A stretch of DNA of 64,000 nt from Blastopirellula sediminis (GTDB taxonomy: Bacteria > Planctomycetota > Planctomycetia > Pirellulales > Pirellulaceae): NCBI RefSeq assembly GCF_020966755.1, contig NZ_JAJKFT010000004.1, positions 1,116,001 to 1,180,000 of the forward strand, in the 5' to 3' direction. This document shows, one piece after another, positions 8,981-18,558 of the stretch. Position 1 is the first letter of the stretch; every line of letters starts with the position of its first letter. Position numbers and translations under genes: made by a program. A model generated the notes under the pieces. The model searched no databases. It had not been told where the DNA came from and was given only the letters and a program-made list of their open reading frames with translations.

Positions 8981-9880
8981 TCAGGCGGAAACTTGACTGG
9001 CCTTTGGCGTGATTCGCGTCATGTCGCGTACTGGCGTTGCGGAGGTAGGACGCGCGCTGCGGCGCCAGGAGCACGCCGATTTGACGCGTGAGATCAGTTT
9101 GCGGGTCTTCGCTTTCGACTTTCGATCGAGATACCGCAAGAGGTATTGGAGGAGGGAGGTGGAACTGCTGGGCGCATCCTGGTTGGTTGCATGAATGTCC
9201 TTCCAGCCCAAGCCCTCGAGGGCGAGCACTTTCATGAAGTCGCGGCCGGACAGCCAATCGCCGTCGACGTCGTTACCGAAAGGCCCGGCCGAATGTTGGG
9301 GAAAGGAGATCGGTGTGGGACGTCCTTGTTGGCAAGTAATCACGCGATTCGCGTAGACGTCGCTGACAGTGCCGCCGTCGACCAGTTTGAACGCGTTGTA
9401 GCCTCCCTGGGCGACCAGCAGCGCAAAGATTTCAACCGAATGCGACTCGGAAGAGACGTAGGGCGGGAAAATGCCGGCGCAAAACAGTGCCCGTAAGATT
9501 TGGGCGTCGTAGTGTTCGATGTCAATTTTGACGTAGTGAGGCGTTCCGTAGCGTTCGACGACCTCGGTGATCGTTTGCGAGGGAAGCGTGACTCGCTCGA
9601 ATTGCTCCATTTCGCTCGCCGCCGGCGGAGGCAACTGACTCAGGACATGGTTCGACCGATGAATGTAGAAGTCGACCTCGCCTGATTCCCCCTCGGCGTT
9701 AATGACGCAGTTCTCGACGACCAGGCGGCCTTGCTCGATTTCGGACTTGTATTTCTGGCCGATGAATTTGCACAGAACGGGGTTCGCTTCCACGGCGACG
9801 ACCAGGTCCGACTTCAAGAGATAGTACGGAATGTCGTCGCCGGTATTGGCGCCCAGATCGTAAATTACCTTCGTCGTCAT
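8981..9880 (-). CDS. FkbM family methyltransferase
   Basis: SAM-dependent methyltransferase, 299 aa. The SAM-binding motif I is VIYDLGANTGDD at residues 5-16; VVAVEANPVLC is the motif II region; and YVKIDIEHYDAQIL (near residue 117) is the FkbM signature with the conserved Asp/Glu. Such enzymes O-methylate sugars in surface polysaccharide or natural products. The last 60 residues after LLRYLDRKS are basic and unlike the family. No glycosyltransferase cluster surrounds it; the gene stands alone between a small protein and decayed DNA, which hints at an orphan or acquired gene. Confidence 0.85.
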   Translation of the reverse strand: MTTKVIYDLGANTGDDIPYYLLKSDLVVAVEANPVLCKFIGQKYKSEIEQGRLVVENCVINAEGESGEVDFYIHRSNHVLSQLPPPAASEMEQFERVTLPSQTITEVVERYGTPHYVKIDIEHYDAQILRALFCAGIFPPYVSSESHSVEIFALLVAQGGYNAFKLVDGGTVSDVYANRVITCQQGRPTPISFPQHSAGPFGNDVDGDWLSGRDFMKVLALEGLGWKDIHATNQDAPSSSTSLLQYLLRYLDRKSKAKTRKLISRVKSACSWRRSARPTSATPVRDMTRITPKASQVSA

Positions 9881-10566
9881 GGCGGCTAATCCATTTGTAC
9901 CCAGGGCAAGTTCTCGAACGACGATTTTCGTTGGTTGATGGATTTGGCGGAGGCGATTGGGGCCACGCTATTTTGCGATCAGGCCGACGCCATTTCGTCG
10001 CTATCAGATCGATTGCTCGCCAAATTGACGGTTTTTAACTTTTCGTGCGTTCAGGCGGTTCATGGAGCTCCATACTGAGGGGTGTCGAAACTCTTTATCG
10101 ACGTCAAATGCGGGGGGCGTTCAAAAAAGTCAGGGGGAAACCAGGAGCAGAATAACGCTTTCTTGGGGGGATCGATAGCAAATGGGCGGTCTACGTTAAT
10201 TGCGAGTATTTCCAGATCACGAATGATCGATTTCGACGAGCGGCGAGCCCGTATTGGACCATGGCGTTTGTTGCTGCGAGCGAATGCTAATAGACGAGGA
10301 ATACGCCCATGTCAAGATTGACGCAGCTTTGTAGCCAGTGGAGGAGCTCATGCAAGCAAGGCAGCGTCGACCGACTGAGGTAGGTCGGAAAGTCGGCGTG
10401 GAGCTGTTCGTAGATGGGAAGCTTGCGACTCCCTATGACGCGGCGGTCCCAACGGCGCTTCAGACCGGTTAGCCCGTAGATCGGTGCATGCATCGCTACC
10501 AGGGCAGGGCGGTCGAGCGGGATTGGAACGTCATCTGTTTGAAGCTTTGACTTCGGAGCAAGGTCG
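9881..10566. other. Gene-poor stretch with possible gene remnants
   Basis: No complete gene is convincing here. On the plus strand a stop-free stretch (about 9890-10079) reads like protein (FRWLMDLAEAIGATLFCDQA) but has no good start. On the minus strand about 10287-10570 reads PIPLDRPALVAMHAPIYGLT and continues to a stop at 10287, overlapping the end of the next gene in another frame. Both may be decayed ends of genes once next to the FkbM methyltransferase; I cannot name a family. Confidence 0.3.
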
Positions 10567-11235
10567 CTACGCAGACTTCTCCGTCGCTTGAATCAACGAT
10601 TGCATCAGCGCCAGCGCCGTTTGCGTGACCGCTTTTCCCATCGGATCGTTTTGCATCGCGTTCATCGGTCCCATGCCGATATGAATGCCGGCGGGAGTGA
10701 GGATGTTGATCAGCATCATCCCTTGGCTCGGCGGATCAGGATGCGCTTCGTCCCATGGTTGGGTGTTGTCGCCGACTTGTTGGGCGACATCGAGAAAGAT
10801 GTCGATCAACTCGTTCATCTCGGGCGTTTCGGTATCCCAGATGATGACCGAGCCTGCCTGGTTGAAATAGCGAGCCGAATGATCCTGGTACGCCGCGACT
10901 GAATCGACGCCCATTTCCAAGCCGACTTCGACGACCATGCCGATCGCTCGCCGGCGAGTTTCTTCGTCCGGCGTCACGCCGAGCGCTCGCAAGTAATGCC
11001 AGGCCTGCAGATAGGTGCGTGATTCGACCTGAGGCATGGTCAAGATATGGCGGAGGTGCTGCTCGGCCTCGGCTTTGTCGGTCGACGCAACCCGCTGAGC
11101 GGCGGCGAAGTGAAACCAGGGGGACGCCGGATCGTCCTCTCCCTTGTCGTACGAGGCGGCTTTCTCCAGCGTCTCACTGGCCAGGATCGAGCCGCGGAGT
11201 TGTTCGTAGGGGGAAGGAGGAGTGGTTGGATTCAT
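10567..11235 (-). CDS. Hypothetical protein, 222 aa
   Basis: No recognised family. Soluble, acidic protein without signal peptide or membrane segment. The first 90 residues (YEQLRGSILASETLEKAA.., HFAAAQRVASTDKAEAEQHL, QAWHYLRALG) look helical and TPR-like. The second half is a mixed region with DTETPEMNELIDIFLDVAQ and a C-terminal MNAMQNDPMGKAVTQTALAL. The start at the ATG 11235 is preferred over the TTG at 11241. It lies about 100 bases downstream of the NHL-like gene on the same strand. Confidence 0.7.
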   Translation of the reverse strand: MNPTTPPSPYEQLRGSILASETLEKAASYDKGEDDPASPWFHFAAAQRVASTDKAEAEQHLRHILTMPQVESRTYLQAWHYLRALGVTPDEETRRRAIGMVVEVGLEMGVDSVAAYQDHSARYFNQAGSVIIWDTETPEMNELIDIFLDVAQQVGDNTQPWDEAHPDPPSQGMMLINILTPAGIHIGMGPMNAMQNDPMGKAVTQTALALMQSLIQATEKSA

Positions 11236-11309
11236 TTTCAACCAGTTGGATATTGGCGGGGCGTCTTTGAGGGATCTTTAAGCAGCGGACGCAGGCGTGT
11301 CCGTTATGC

Positions 11310-11327
11310 GTCAGGCCAAGGCCTGAC
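11310..11327. repeat. GTCAGGCC hairpin between minus-strand genes
   Basis: GTCAGGCC-AA-GGCCTGAC, a perfect 8-bp stem, sits just after the stop of the NHL-like gene (which reads leftwards) and before the next gene. It has no T-run. It may act as an RNA 3'-end stabiliser or be a dispersed palindrome; a related CAGGTCAGGCCTTGGCC sequence is at about 8910. Confidence 0.4.
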
Positions 11328-11344
11328 CTACAACTGACCTACGC

Positions 11345-13396
11345 TTACTGCGCCTGCACCGGCCCAATCAGCGGCGTTTTTACCGGTTTCGCCAATCCGT
11401 AAAAGACGACCGTGCCATTTCCACCGAAGCGGGTCGAGAGGGCCAGGTCAGGCTCTTCTTTAAAACCTTCGTCGGGGCGATCCCAGTTGTTGGCGACCCA
11501 AAGGTTGCCGGCCGGGTCGACGTCAACGTCGGTGATGATCTGCAGACCGCCGATGTAACCGCCAGGGGGCGAAATTGCGTCGCCGGTCTGGAAGCCAGGC
11601 GGGCAAGTTTCGGGACGGACGCCGCATAGCTGCGTGACCGATCGGCCGGTCGAGTTGGCGACCCAGATGTTGTCGTTGCCGTCGACGGCGATTCCCCAGG
11701 GACCGGTGATCGTCTTGCCGGCATGAAACGGTCCGAGCACTTTGCCGTCCGGTCGAATCAGCGAAACGTCGCCGCCGGGGAAACGCTGGAGGATTTCGTA
11801 GAGATTGATCCACTCTTTCGCTTCCTGATCCGCTTTCGACTCGGTACCGATTCGCGATTCAATCGCCGCTTTGAGTTTGGCCTGGATCAGGGCCAGTTTT
11901 TCGCGCGTATCGGGATGGCCGACCGTGTTGCAGACCCACGCGTTCCCTTGGCTGTCGATCGCCACCGCCCGCGGCGCAAATCCGACGGTAAAGACTTCGA
12001 ACTTACTGGGGTCTTTCGCGGGAAAGCGAATCACGGTGTTGGCGCCGCTGTTGGTGATCCAGATGCGGTCTTGTTGATCGATCGCCAGGTGGAAGGGGGA
12101 CTTGAGAGGAAGCGTAACGCCGCTGCCGTTTCCATTTTCCGTTGCGGTGAAAATCTTGCCGCGCGATGCGTCGCCTTGCGGGAGGTAAACAACTTGACTG
12201 TTGCCGTTGTCGAGGGCCCAGACGTCGCCGTTGGGAGCGACGATGATTCCCTGCATCGAACCAAGTTTGCCGCCGAAGTCGTAGCCTGACTCGGGCGAGA
12301 GAGGCTTGCCGGTCTTGCGATCAAAGACCGAGATGTTCTTGCCGGCCAGGCTGGTCGCCCAGACTTTATCATCGGCCGAAATGGCGATGCCGAAGCCAGG
12401 GCCGTCGATGCCGCCGCCCCGATAACCGAGGGTCATCGGCGACAGAGGACGACCATTCGGAGCGATTTTCCCGAGACCGCCGCCGAACGACTGGTAGATG
12501 GTCGATTGCGCGCCGACGAGAAAGTTGAGGTCGGCCCACATGTTTCCTTCGCCGTCGATCGCGATGCCGCCGAGCGAATTAAGTCCGCCGCCGGCGAAGA
12601 CGAGCGACAACGTCCATGCGCGGGGCGCGAAGCTGAGATAAGGAATGAAGGGAGTATCGCGCCAACGCTTACCGGCCGGAACCGGGTGGAACTGATCGAG
12701 CAGCGCGTAGATCTCCTTTACGTTATGCCACGGATAGCGCGCGATGTTTTGCATCGCCGAGAGGGTATCGGTCGGAGTCGCTCCGCCCGGCGGCGTCGCC
12801 ACGGCGAATAGTTGCTCGCACGCTTGCGGATCGTTTACGCAGGCCGACAGCAAAATCGCGAGCGTGTTGAACTTGGCGAGCGTCGTCGTTTGCGAACTGT
12901 TCAGCGGATCTTGAATGACAGGGCCGAGTTCGCCGGTTTCGAGGTCGACCAGATTCGGAACGTTGCCGGCGGCGATCCGTAGGCCGAGGGCGTTGCCGCG
13001 AAGCGCACTGCCGGACAGAAACTGCGCTCCGGTCCATGCCGATGCGAGGGTGGTCAATTCATTGACGGTGACGCGCTTGGGGGGCGATTCTCCCAGCGTC
13101 GCCATCAGCGTGATCGCGGGGCCCTTTTGAGCGATCAAGTAAAAGACTCCGGCGCCGACTTTCTTTGCGGGAAGCGGCATCTCGAAACTGCCGTCCTCCG
13201 CCGTCAGCACGGCGGCGATTTCTCGCGGCGCGTCGGGACTGGCCAACAACAGGGAAACCTTGGCGCCAGCGATTGGTTGGCGTCCCCCTGCAACGCGTCC
13301 TGCGATTTGGTCGGCCGCGACGACCGACGATTGCATGCCGACCAGCAAAAGGAAGATGGCGAACGATCGCAGCATTCTCGAGAAAGGGGGACTCAT
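11345..13396 (-). CDS. Secreted NHL/SMP-30-like beta-propeller protein
   Basis: 683 aa, exported: N-terminal signal peptide (SFAIFLLLVGMQSSVVAADQ). Residues about 30-110 look like a carboxypeptidase-regulatory/Ig-like domain (IAGRVAGGRQPIAGAKVSL.., AEDGSFEMPLP). From about residue 260 onwards come repeated strands of the NHL/Vgb type: GGIAIDGEGNMWAD, FGIAISADDKVWATS, GIIVAPNGDVWALDNGN, HLAIDQQDRIWITNSGAN, AVAIDSQGNAWVCNT, GIAVDGNDNIWVANSTG and DVDVDPAGNLWVANN. This gives at least seven blades, so a propeller in the periplasm or outside the cell. Ligand and role unknown. An ATG seven codons downstream is an alternative start. Confidence 0.8.
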   Translation of the reverse strand: MSPPFSRMLRSFAIFLLLVGMQSSVVAADQIAGRVAGGRQPIAGAKVSLLLASPDAPREIAAVLTAEDGSFEMPLPAKKVGAGVFYLIAQKGPAITLMATLGESPPKRVTVNELTTLASAWTGAQFLSGSALRGNALGLRIAAGNVPNLVDLETGELGPVIQDPLNSSQTTTLAKFNTLAILLSACVNDPQACEQLFAVATPPGGATPTDTLSAMQNIARYPWHNVKEIYALLDQFHPVPAGKRWRDTPFIPYLSFAPRAWTLSLVFAGGGLNSLGGIAIDGEGNMWADLNFLVGAQSTIYQSFGGGLGKIAPNGRPLSPMTLGYRGGGIDGPGFGIAISADDKVWATSLAGKNISVFDRKTGKPLSPESGYDFGGKLGSMQGIIVAPNGDVWALDNGNSQVVYLPQGDASRGKIFTATENGNGSGVTLPLKSPFHLAIDQQDRIWITNSGANTVIRFPAKDPSKFEVFTVGFAPRAVAIDSQGNAWVCNTVGHPDTREKLALIQAKLKAAIESRIGTESKADQEAKEWINLYEILQRFPGGDVSLIRPDGKVLGPFHAGKTITGPWGIAVDGNDNIWVANSTGRSVTQLCGVRPETCPPGFQTGDAISPPGGYIGGLQIITDVDVDPAGNLWVANNWDRPDEGFKEEPDLALSTRFGGNGTVVFYGLAKPVKTPLIGPVQAQ

Positions 13397-13678
13397 CAGT
13401 TTCTCGCTTCGCGGTAGATAGGCTAGGGCGTTACGTCAAAGGAGCGAAAGCGTCGCTGGTTTCCTTCGATGCGGGGGAAAAGCGAACGCATGGGGATGAG
13501 AATACCCGCTGCACCATGGCGGTTCAATCAAATTGCCCGATTGGCGCCTCTTGACGGCGTTTGCATCCGAACTTCACGATCGCCCGCCGAAAGGCTACGA
13601 TTTTGCCAAGGAAAACGGACGCCGTCTTCTTTGGCTCGATGTATGGGCCGCTTTCAATGCGTCGGGAGGGGATCCGCG

Positions 13679-14635
13679 ATGATCGTCAGTAGAAATCTTA
13701 GTTTTCAACAGGTGCTCTTCTACGCCTGGAAGAGCCTCCTCTATTTCTCCACTTTGTCGATCGCCGTTTATTTTCTGCATTACGAGTTGGCGATTCCGAA
13801 TCTGACGGTCCCGTTCGAAGCGGTGGCGCTGCTCAGTACGGCGCTGGCGATCTTTCTCGGTTTTAAAAACAACAACGCGTATGACCGGTGGTGGGAAGCG
13901 CGGAAGATCTGGGGGATGCTGGTCAACTACAGTCGCGCCTGGGGACGCGAAGTGTTGACGCTCGGCATCGACGAATCCGGCAAGCCGAGCGAAGAGTTGG
14001 CCCAGTGGCAACGGCGACTGATTTATCGCCATATCGCCTTCGTTCACGCGCTGCGGGTCTTTCTGCGCCAGCGCCGCGCTTATAACAAATATCAGGACGA
14101 GTTCTTCGAAACCTCGAACACGTACGATGACATTCGGCCGTTCCTGACGACCGACGAAGCGGAAGAAGTGCTCGCCAAGGATAATCCGCCGAATTACCTG
14201 CTGATGATTCAGGGGCGGGAATTGCAAGAAGCGTATCAGCGCGGTTGGCTCTCCGACTATCGCTTCGTGAAGCTCTCGCAAACGCTGACCGAATTCAACA
14301 ATCACCAGGGAATGAGCGAGCGAATCAAAAACACGCCGCTGCCGCGGGCCTACAGCTATTACTCGCGGATCTTCGTCTTTCTGCATGGGACGCTGGTGCC
14401 GTTCGCGTTCGTCGACTTCTTGGGAGTCTTCAACATTCCGCTGGCGATGCTGATCAACTTCATCTTTTTGAGTCTCGATCAGATCGGCGAACGGACCGAA
14501 GATCCGTTTGAAAATCGCCCCGGCGACACTCCGCTCACGTCGATCAGCGTCACGATCGAAGGAAACCTGAAAGAGATGCTGGGCGAGACCGATATGCCAG
14601 AGAAGCCGGCGATGATTAAGGGAATTGTGCTGTAG
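13679..14635 (+). CDS. Bestrophin-family (RFP-TM, UPF0187) membrane channel
   Basis: 318-aa inner-membrane protein of the bacterial bestrophin family, pentameric anion or cation channels. Visible family features are the N-terminal SFQQVLFYAWKSLLYFSTLSIAV helix, then LGFKNNNAYDRWWEARKIWGMLVN (the highly conserved N-x-AYxRWWEAR block near residue 62), and the C-terminal YSRIFVFLHGTLVPFAFV and DQIGERTEDPFEN (calcium-clasp-like acidic region). The ATG at 13679 is preceded by GGGAGGGG, whereas the long in-frame extension upstream to 13469 lacks family similarity. Confidence 0.88.
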   Translation: MIVSRNLSFQQVLFYAWKSLLYFSTLSIAVYFLHYELAIPNLTVPFEAVALLSTALAIFLGFKNNNAYDRWWEARKIWGMLVNYSRAWGREVLTLGIDESGKPSEELAQWQRRLIYRHIAFVHALRVFLRQRRAYNKYQDEFFETSNTYDDIRPFLTTDEAEEVLAKDNPPNYLLMIQGRELQEAYQRGWLSDYRFVKLSQTLTEFNNHQGMSERIKNTPLPRAYSYYSRIFVFLHGTLVPFAFVDFLGVFNIPLAMLINFIFLSLDQIGERTEDPFENRPGDTPLTSISVTIEGNLKEMLGETDMPEKPAMIKGIVL

Positions 14636-14737
14636 TCGGGCGGTCGCCGGGGGCCTTGCTTGTTTGGGGGATGCGGGGGGACTATAGTCGAAATCGCCCT
14701 CCATGCATCTCTTAGTTTTTACTGTGAGCCCCCTCTC

Positions 14738-15709
14738 ATGACGTCTGTTCGTGTACTGATTGCGTTTGCCATTTTCTCTCTCTCCCTGATTGCGACGAAC
14801 GCCGCTGAACCGACCGGCGATGCGAGCGTGGTCGAAAAGACTCCGGGACTGGTCGCGTTTTGGACGTTTGGCGAAGAGCCTGGCAATCCGCGGGCTTCGG
14901 TTGCCGGCGACGCGCCGCATCCATTGGCCGAAGAAGGGGGCGCAGTGGCTCGCGCCGATGGCGGGCCGTACTCTGGTTACTCGGCGCAGTTTCTGGGACG
15001 CCAATACTTTCGCATCCTGCATGACCAACTTGGCAAGCTCGATATCCATGGCAAAGATGCGCAGGTGTCGATGTTCGCCGTCGTTCGTCTCGAGGAGATG
15101 AAGAAGGGGGTGACGATCGCCGGGATCTGGAACGAAGGAGAAGGGAAGGGGGATGACCGGGGCGTTCGCCAATATGCGATGCTGCTGAACATGCCCACCT
15201 ATGGCGGTCCGCGTCAGTTGACGCCCCATATCTCGGCCGAAGGAGGCGTTACCCGACGCGCCGACGGCAGCCCCTTCCCGTGGTGCTGCGACTACGCCGC
15301 GTCGATCTCGCAGGTGCCGGAGAAAGAATGGGTGACGCTGGGCTTTACCTATGACGGCAAGTACATTCGCGCTTACTTCAACGGCGTCTTGGAAGAGCGT
15401 GAGCTGGATGCGAAGAAGGACAAACGCGAAGATCGCTATTTCACGACCGAAGGCCCGGACGGGGGCGATCGCGGGATGAACCCGTACTACCACGGCCGCG
15501 GCATCTTCACGTACGACGTGGAGAAGCACAAAGAAATGAAGCCGAGCGGCCCCGCCGACTTCACCGTCGGCGCTCGTTACGCCGTCGGCAGCATTTTCAG
15601 CGAAACGCTGAAAGGAAAAATAGGCGGTCTGGCCGTCTTCGATCGCGCGCTGAGCGACGAAGAGATGAAGAAGCTGCACGATTCGGCGAATATCAAGGAA
15701 TTGCCGTAA
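14738..15709 (+). CDS. Secreted LamG-like (concanavalin A-like) domain protein
   Basis: 323 aa with a signal peptide (VLIAFAIFSLSLIATNAAE). The mature protein has the LamG/jelly-roll layout common in planctomycetes: GLVAFWTFGE near the start, VSMFAVVRLEE in the middle, WVTLGFTYDGKYIRAYFNGVLEER, and the end block IGGLAVFDRALSDEEMKKLHDSA, which is the hallmark of LamG-3 domains. Probably binds carbohydrate or protein in the periplasm or outside; partner unknown. The ATG at 14738 fits the signal peptide; the frame upstream to 14660 does not. Confidence 0.82.
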   Translation: MTSVRVLIAFAIFSLSLIATNAAEPTGDASVVEKTPGLVAFWTFGEEPGNPRASVAGDAPHPLAEEGGAVARADGGPYSGYSAQFLGRQYFRILHDQLGKLDIHGKDAQVSMFAVVRLEEMKKGVTIAGIWNEGEGKGDDRGVRQYAMLLNMPTYGGPRQLTPHISAEGGVTRRADGSPFPWCCDYAASISQVPEKEWVTLGFTYDGKYIRAYFNGVLEERELDAKKDKREDRYFTTEGPDGGDRGMNPYYHGRGIFTYDVEKHKEMKPSGPADFTVGARYAVGSIFSETLKGKIGGLAVFDRALSDEEMKKLHDSANIKELP

Positions 15710-15733
15710 CCCGCGCGTTGCCCGTAAACGGAT

Positions 15734-15761
15734 GGTTGGGTGCGTTTCGCCGCACCCAACC
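15734..15761. terminator. Hairpin between convergent LamG-like gene and topA
   Basis: GGTTGGGTGCG and CGCACCCAACC form a perfect 11-bp stem with loop TTTCGC. It lies midway between two convergent stop codons and may end both transcripts, but neither side has a T-run, so it could also be a dispersed palindrome. Confidence 0.45.
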
Positions 15762-15768
15762 TAACTGA

Positions 15769-18558
15769 CTACCACTTGTCGGTGTTTTTCGGCTTCTTCG
15801 GTTTCTTTTCGGCGGTCGCTTTCTTCGTGGTTTTCTTGGTCGTCGCCTTCTTGGTGGCGGTCTTTTTCGGCGTGGCCTTTTTGGCGCTCGCCTTTTTGGT
15901 CGCCTTCTTTTTCTTCGGCGGCGCCTTGGCGGCCCGATCGGCCAACAGGGCGAGCGCCTGGTCGAGGGTCACCTCTTCGACCGTCACACCCTTCGGCAGC
16001 GATGCGTTCGTCTGACCGTCGGTCAGGTACGGTCCATAGCGGCCTTCCATCAGTTTGATCGGCTCTTCGGTGACCGGCGACGCTTCAAAGGTACGGAGCG
16101 GTTCTTTCGCCGCGCCACGGCCGCGACCAGCCGCTTTCGGTTGGGCGAGCAGCGCGAGCGCCTGTTCGAGCGTCACATCGACCGGCGAGATGTCGCCGAG
16201 CGAGCGGGTCTCGGCGCCGCACTTGATGTACGGGCCAAAGCGGCCGTTCTGCGAGATGATCGGTTCGTTCGATTCGGGGTGAACGCCCACTTCGCGCGGC
16301 AGCGACAACAGCTTTAGCGCCACTTCCAGCGTGATGTCGCTGGCCTGCATCCCCTTCAGCAGCGAGGCGTTTTTCGGCTTCTCTTTGTCGGCCGCCTTCT
16401 TTTTCCCCTTCGGCTTTTCTTCCGCTTCTTCTTCGACCGGCTCTTCGTCGGTTTCGAGCAGGCCCAGTTGGACGTAGTCGCCGAAGCGGCCGGTCTTGAT
16501 GAAGACCGGGCGTCCGGTGGCCGGATCGTATCCAAGCGGCTCATCGCCGAGCTGCGCCTTGTCGAGCAGTTCGAGCGCCTTGTCGAGCGTCACTTCATCG
16601 GGGGCCAAGTCCGACGGAATGCTGCCGCGACGTTCCCCTTGTTCGACGAACGGTCCATAGCGACCGACGCGGACGACTACTTCGTCCTGGAACTGGCCAT
16701 TGGCCGGTTTGCCGAGCGAAATCGAGTTCACGACGCGAGCGTCGACGTCTTTGATTTTCCCTTGGACGATCTCTTTCAGGCCATGTTCATCTTGGCCGAA
16801 GTAGAAGTCGCGCAAGTAAGAGCCTTGATCCGCTTCGCCGCGGCTGATCGCGTCGAGATCGTCTTCCATCTTCGCGGTGAATTGGTAGTCGATCAGCTTC
16901 GGCAGATGCTCTTCGAGCAGCTTGGCGACGGCGAAACCGAGCCAGGTCGGCGCGAGCGCCGTTCCCTTCTTGAAGACATATTCGCGATCGAGAATCGTAT
17001 CGATAATCGACGCGTACGTACTCGGGCGACCGATCCCCATTTCTTCCAGTGCACGGGTCAGCGACGCTTCGCTGAAACGCGCCGGAGGCTGCGTGGTATG
17101 GCTCTTCGGCTCGAACGTTTCTTTGTCGACCGGCTGACCTTGCCTCATCGCCGGGAGCAGCGTTTCGCGATCGGCGAGTTCGGCGTCAGGATCGTCCGAA
17201 CCTTCGACGTAAGCTCGCAAAAAGCCGGGGAATTCGATCGTTTTGCCGCTGACGTAGAACTTGGCGCCGCCGCCGCCCAGAGTGATCGCAATGCGGAAGC
17301 CGCGCGCGTCCGACATCTGGCTGGCGATCGTCCGTTTCCAGATCAACTCGAACAGACGGAACTCGTCGTTGTTGAGCGTTCCCTTCAGCGCTTCCGGCTT
17401 TTGGAACGGGTGACCGGCGGGACGAATCGCTTCGTGAGCTTCCTGCGCGTTCTTCACCTTCGAGGCGTACACGCGCGGCTTCTCCGGCAGATAGTCGGCG
17501 CCATATTCGCTTTTCACCAGATCACGGGCCGCATCGATCGCCACCTCGGCCAGGTTGGTCGAGTCGGTACGCATGTAAGTGATATGACCGTTTTCGTACA
17601 AGCTCTGCGCGATTCGCATCGTGTGACGCGCGGTGAAGCCAAGCTTGCGGTTCGCTTCCTGCTGCAGGGTGCTGGTCGTAAACGGTGCGGCCGGCTTGTT
17701 GGTGAACGGTTTGTTCTCGAGCGATTCGACCGAGAATTGAGCGCTTTGCAGACGCTGCAAAAGGCTCTCGGCGCCCGCTTCATCGAGCAGCAGCATCGCG
17801 GCCGGATTCTTCAACTGTCCATTGGTGGTGTCAAAATCTTTGCCCGACGGAATGCGGCGTCCGTCCGCTTCGGTCAGGACGGCGTTGAATTTTTTACCGT
17901 CGGCGATGAAGGTTCCGACGAGGTCCCAGTAGGTGGCCGAATGGAACGCCATCCGTTCCCGTTCACGCTCGACAATCAGGCGAACGGCGACGCTTTGGAC
18001 GCGACCGGCGGAAAGCCGCGGGCGAACCTTATACCAGAGCAACGGCGAAACTTCGTAACCGTACAAACGGTCGAGAATGCGGCGCGTTTCCTGGGCACGG
18101 ACCAGGCCGTCGTCGATCATGCGCGGGTGCGCAACGGCGTTCAGGATCGCTTCTTTGGTGATTTCGTGAAAAACCAGTCGTTTGACCGGGACTTTCGGTT
18201 GCAAAATCTCTTGCAAATGCCAGCTGATCGCTTCCCCTTCGCGGTCTTCGTCCGTCGCGAGGTAAAGTTCGTCGGCCTCTTTGAGTAGCTTTTTCAGCTT
18301 GGTGACTTGCTGTTTTTTGCCGGGCGGAACGATGTAGACCGGCTCGAAGTTCTCGTTGACGTTAACGCCAAGATAACTCCACTCTTCATTCTTAAATTGT
18401 TCGGGCATCTCCTTCGCGCCATGCGGCAGGTCGCGAACGTGCCCAATACTCGCTTCAACGGTATAACCCGAGCCCAGATACTTCGAGATCGTGCGCGCTT
18501 TCGCCGGAGATTCGACGATGACTAGTGCGTTCTTCGAGGGCTTTGCAGCTTTCGCCAT
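15769..18558 (-). CDS. topA: DNA topoisomerase I
   Basis: Type IA topoisomerase that relaxes negative supercoils; 929 aa. The Toprim domain is at the N-terminus (LVIVESPAKARTISKYLG, ATDEDREGEAISWHL with DxDxE acids). The active-site tyrosine lies in GHITYMRTDSTN (about residue 330). The C-terminal part carries several glycine-rich repeats (GRYGPFVEQG, GRFGDYVQLG, GRFGPYIKCG, GRYGPYLTDG) in place of four-cysteine zinc fingers. It ends in about 50 residues made almost only of Lys, Ala and Thr, resembling a histone H1-type tail and probably adding nonspecific DNA binding. Divergent from the PpiD-like gene across a 400-base gap. Confidence 0.95.
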   Translation of the reverse strand: MAKAAKPSKNALVIVESPAKARTISKYLGSGYTVEASIGHVRDLPHGAKEMPEQFKNEEWSYLGVNVNENFEPVYIVPPGKKQQVTKLKKLLKEADELYLATDEDREGEAISWHLQEILQPKVPVKRLVFHEITKEAILNAVAHPRMIDDGLVRAQETRRILDRLYGYEVSPLLWYKVRPRLSAGRVQSVAVRLIVERERERMAFHSATYWDLVGTFIADGKKFNAVLTEADGRRIPSGKDFDTTNGQLKNPAAMLLLDEAGAESLLQRLQSAQFSVESLENKPFTNKPAAPFTTSTLQQEANRKLGFTARHTMRIAQSLYENGHITYMRTDSTNLAEVAIDAARDLVKSEYGADYLPEKPRVYASKVKNAQEAHEAIRPAGHPFQKPEALKGTLNNDEFRLFELIWKRTIASQMSDARGFRIAITLGGGGAKFYVSGKTIEFPGFLRAYVEGSDDPDAELADRETLLPAMRQGQPVDKETFEPKSHTTQPPARFSEASLTRALEEMGIGRPSTYASIIDTILDREYVFKKGTALAPTWLGFAVAKLLEEHLPKLIDYQFTAKMEDDLDAISRGEADQGSYLRDFYFGQDEHGLKEIVQGKIKDVDARVVNSISLGKPANGQFQDEVVVRVGRYGPFVEQGERRGSIPSDLAPDEVTLDKALELLDKAQLGDEPLGYDPATGRPVFIKTGRFGDYVQLGLLETDEEPVEEEAEEKPKGKKKAADKEKPKNASLLKGMQASDITLEVALKLLSLPREVGVHPESNEPIISQNGRFGPYIKCGAETRSLGDISPVDVTLEQALALLAQPKAAGRGRGAAKEPLRTFEASPVTEEPIKLMEGRYGPYLTDGQTNASLPKGVTVEEVTLDQALALLADRAAKAPPKKKKATKKASAKKATPKKTATKKATTKKTTKKATAEKKPKKPKNTDKW

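Noticed and set aside
10082-10321. 79-codon plus-strand open frame in the gap after the FkbM gene
   Set aside because: Starts MSKLFIDVKCGGRSKKSGGN but shows no domain, no ribosome-binding site and overlaps other equally weak frames.
13595-15679. 694-codon antisense frame opposite the bestrophin and LamG-like genes
   Set aside because: Shadow of two genes with clear motifs; no signal peptide, domain or ribosome-binding site of its own.
16468-18288. 606-codon plus-strand frame inside topA
   Set aside because: Opposite strand of an unmistakable topoisomerase; composition is typical of a shadow frame.
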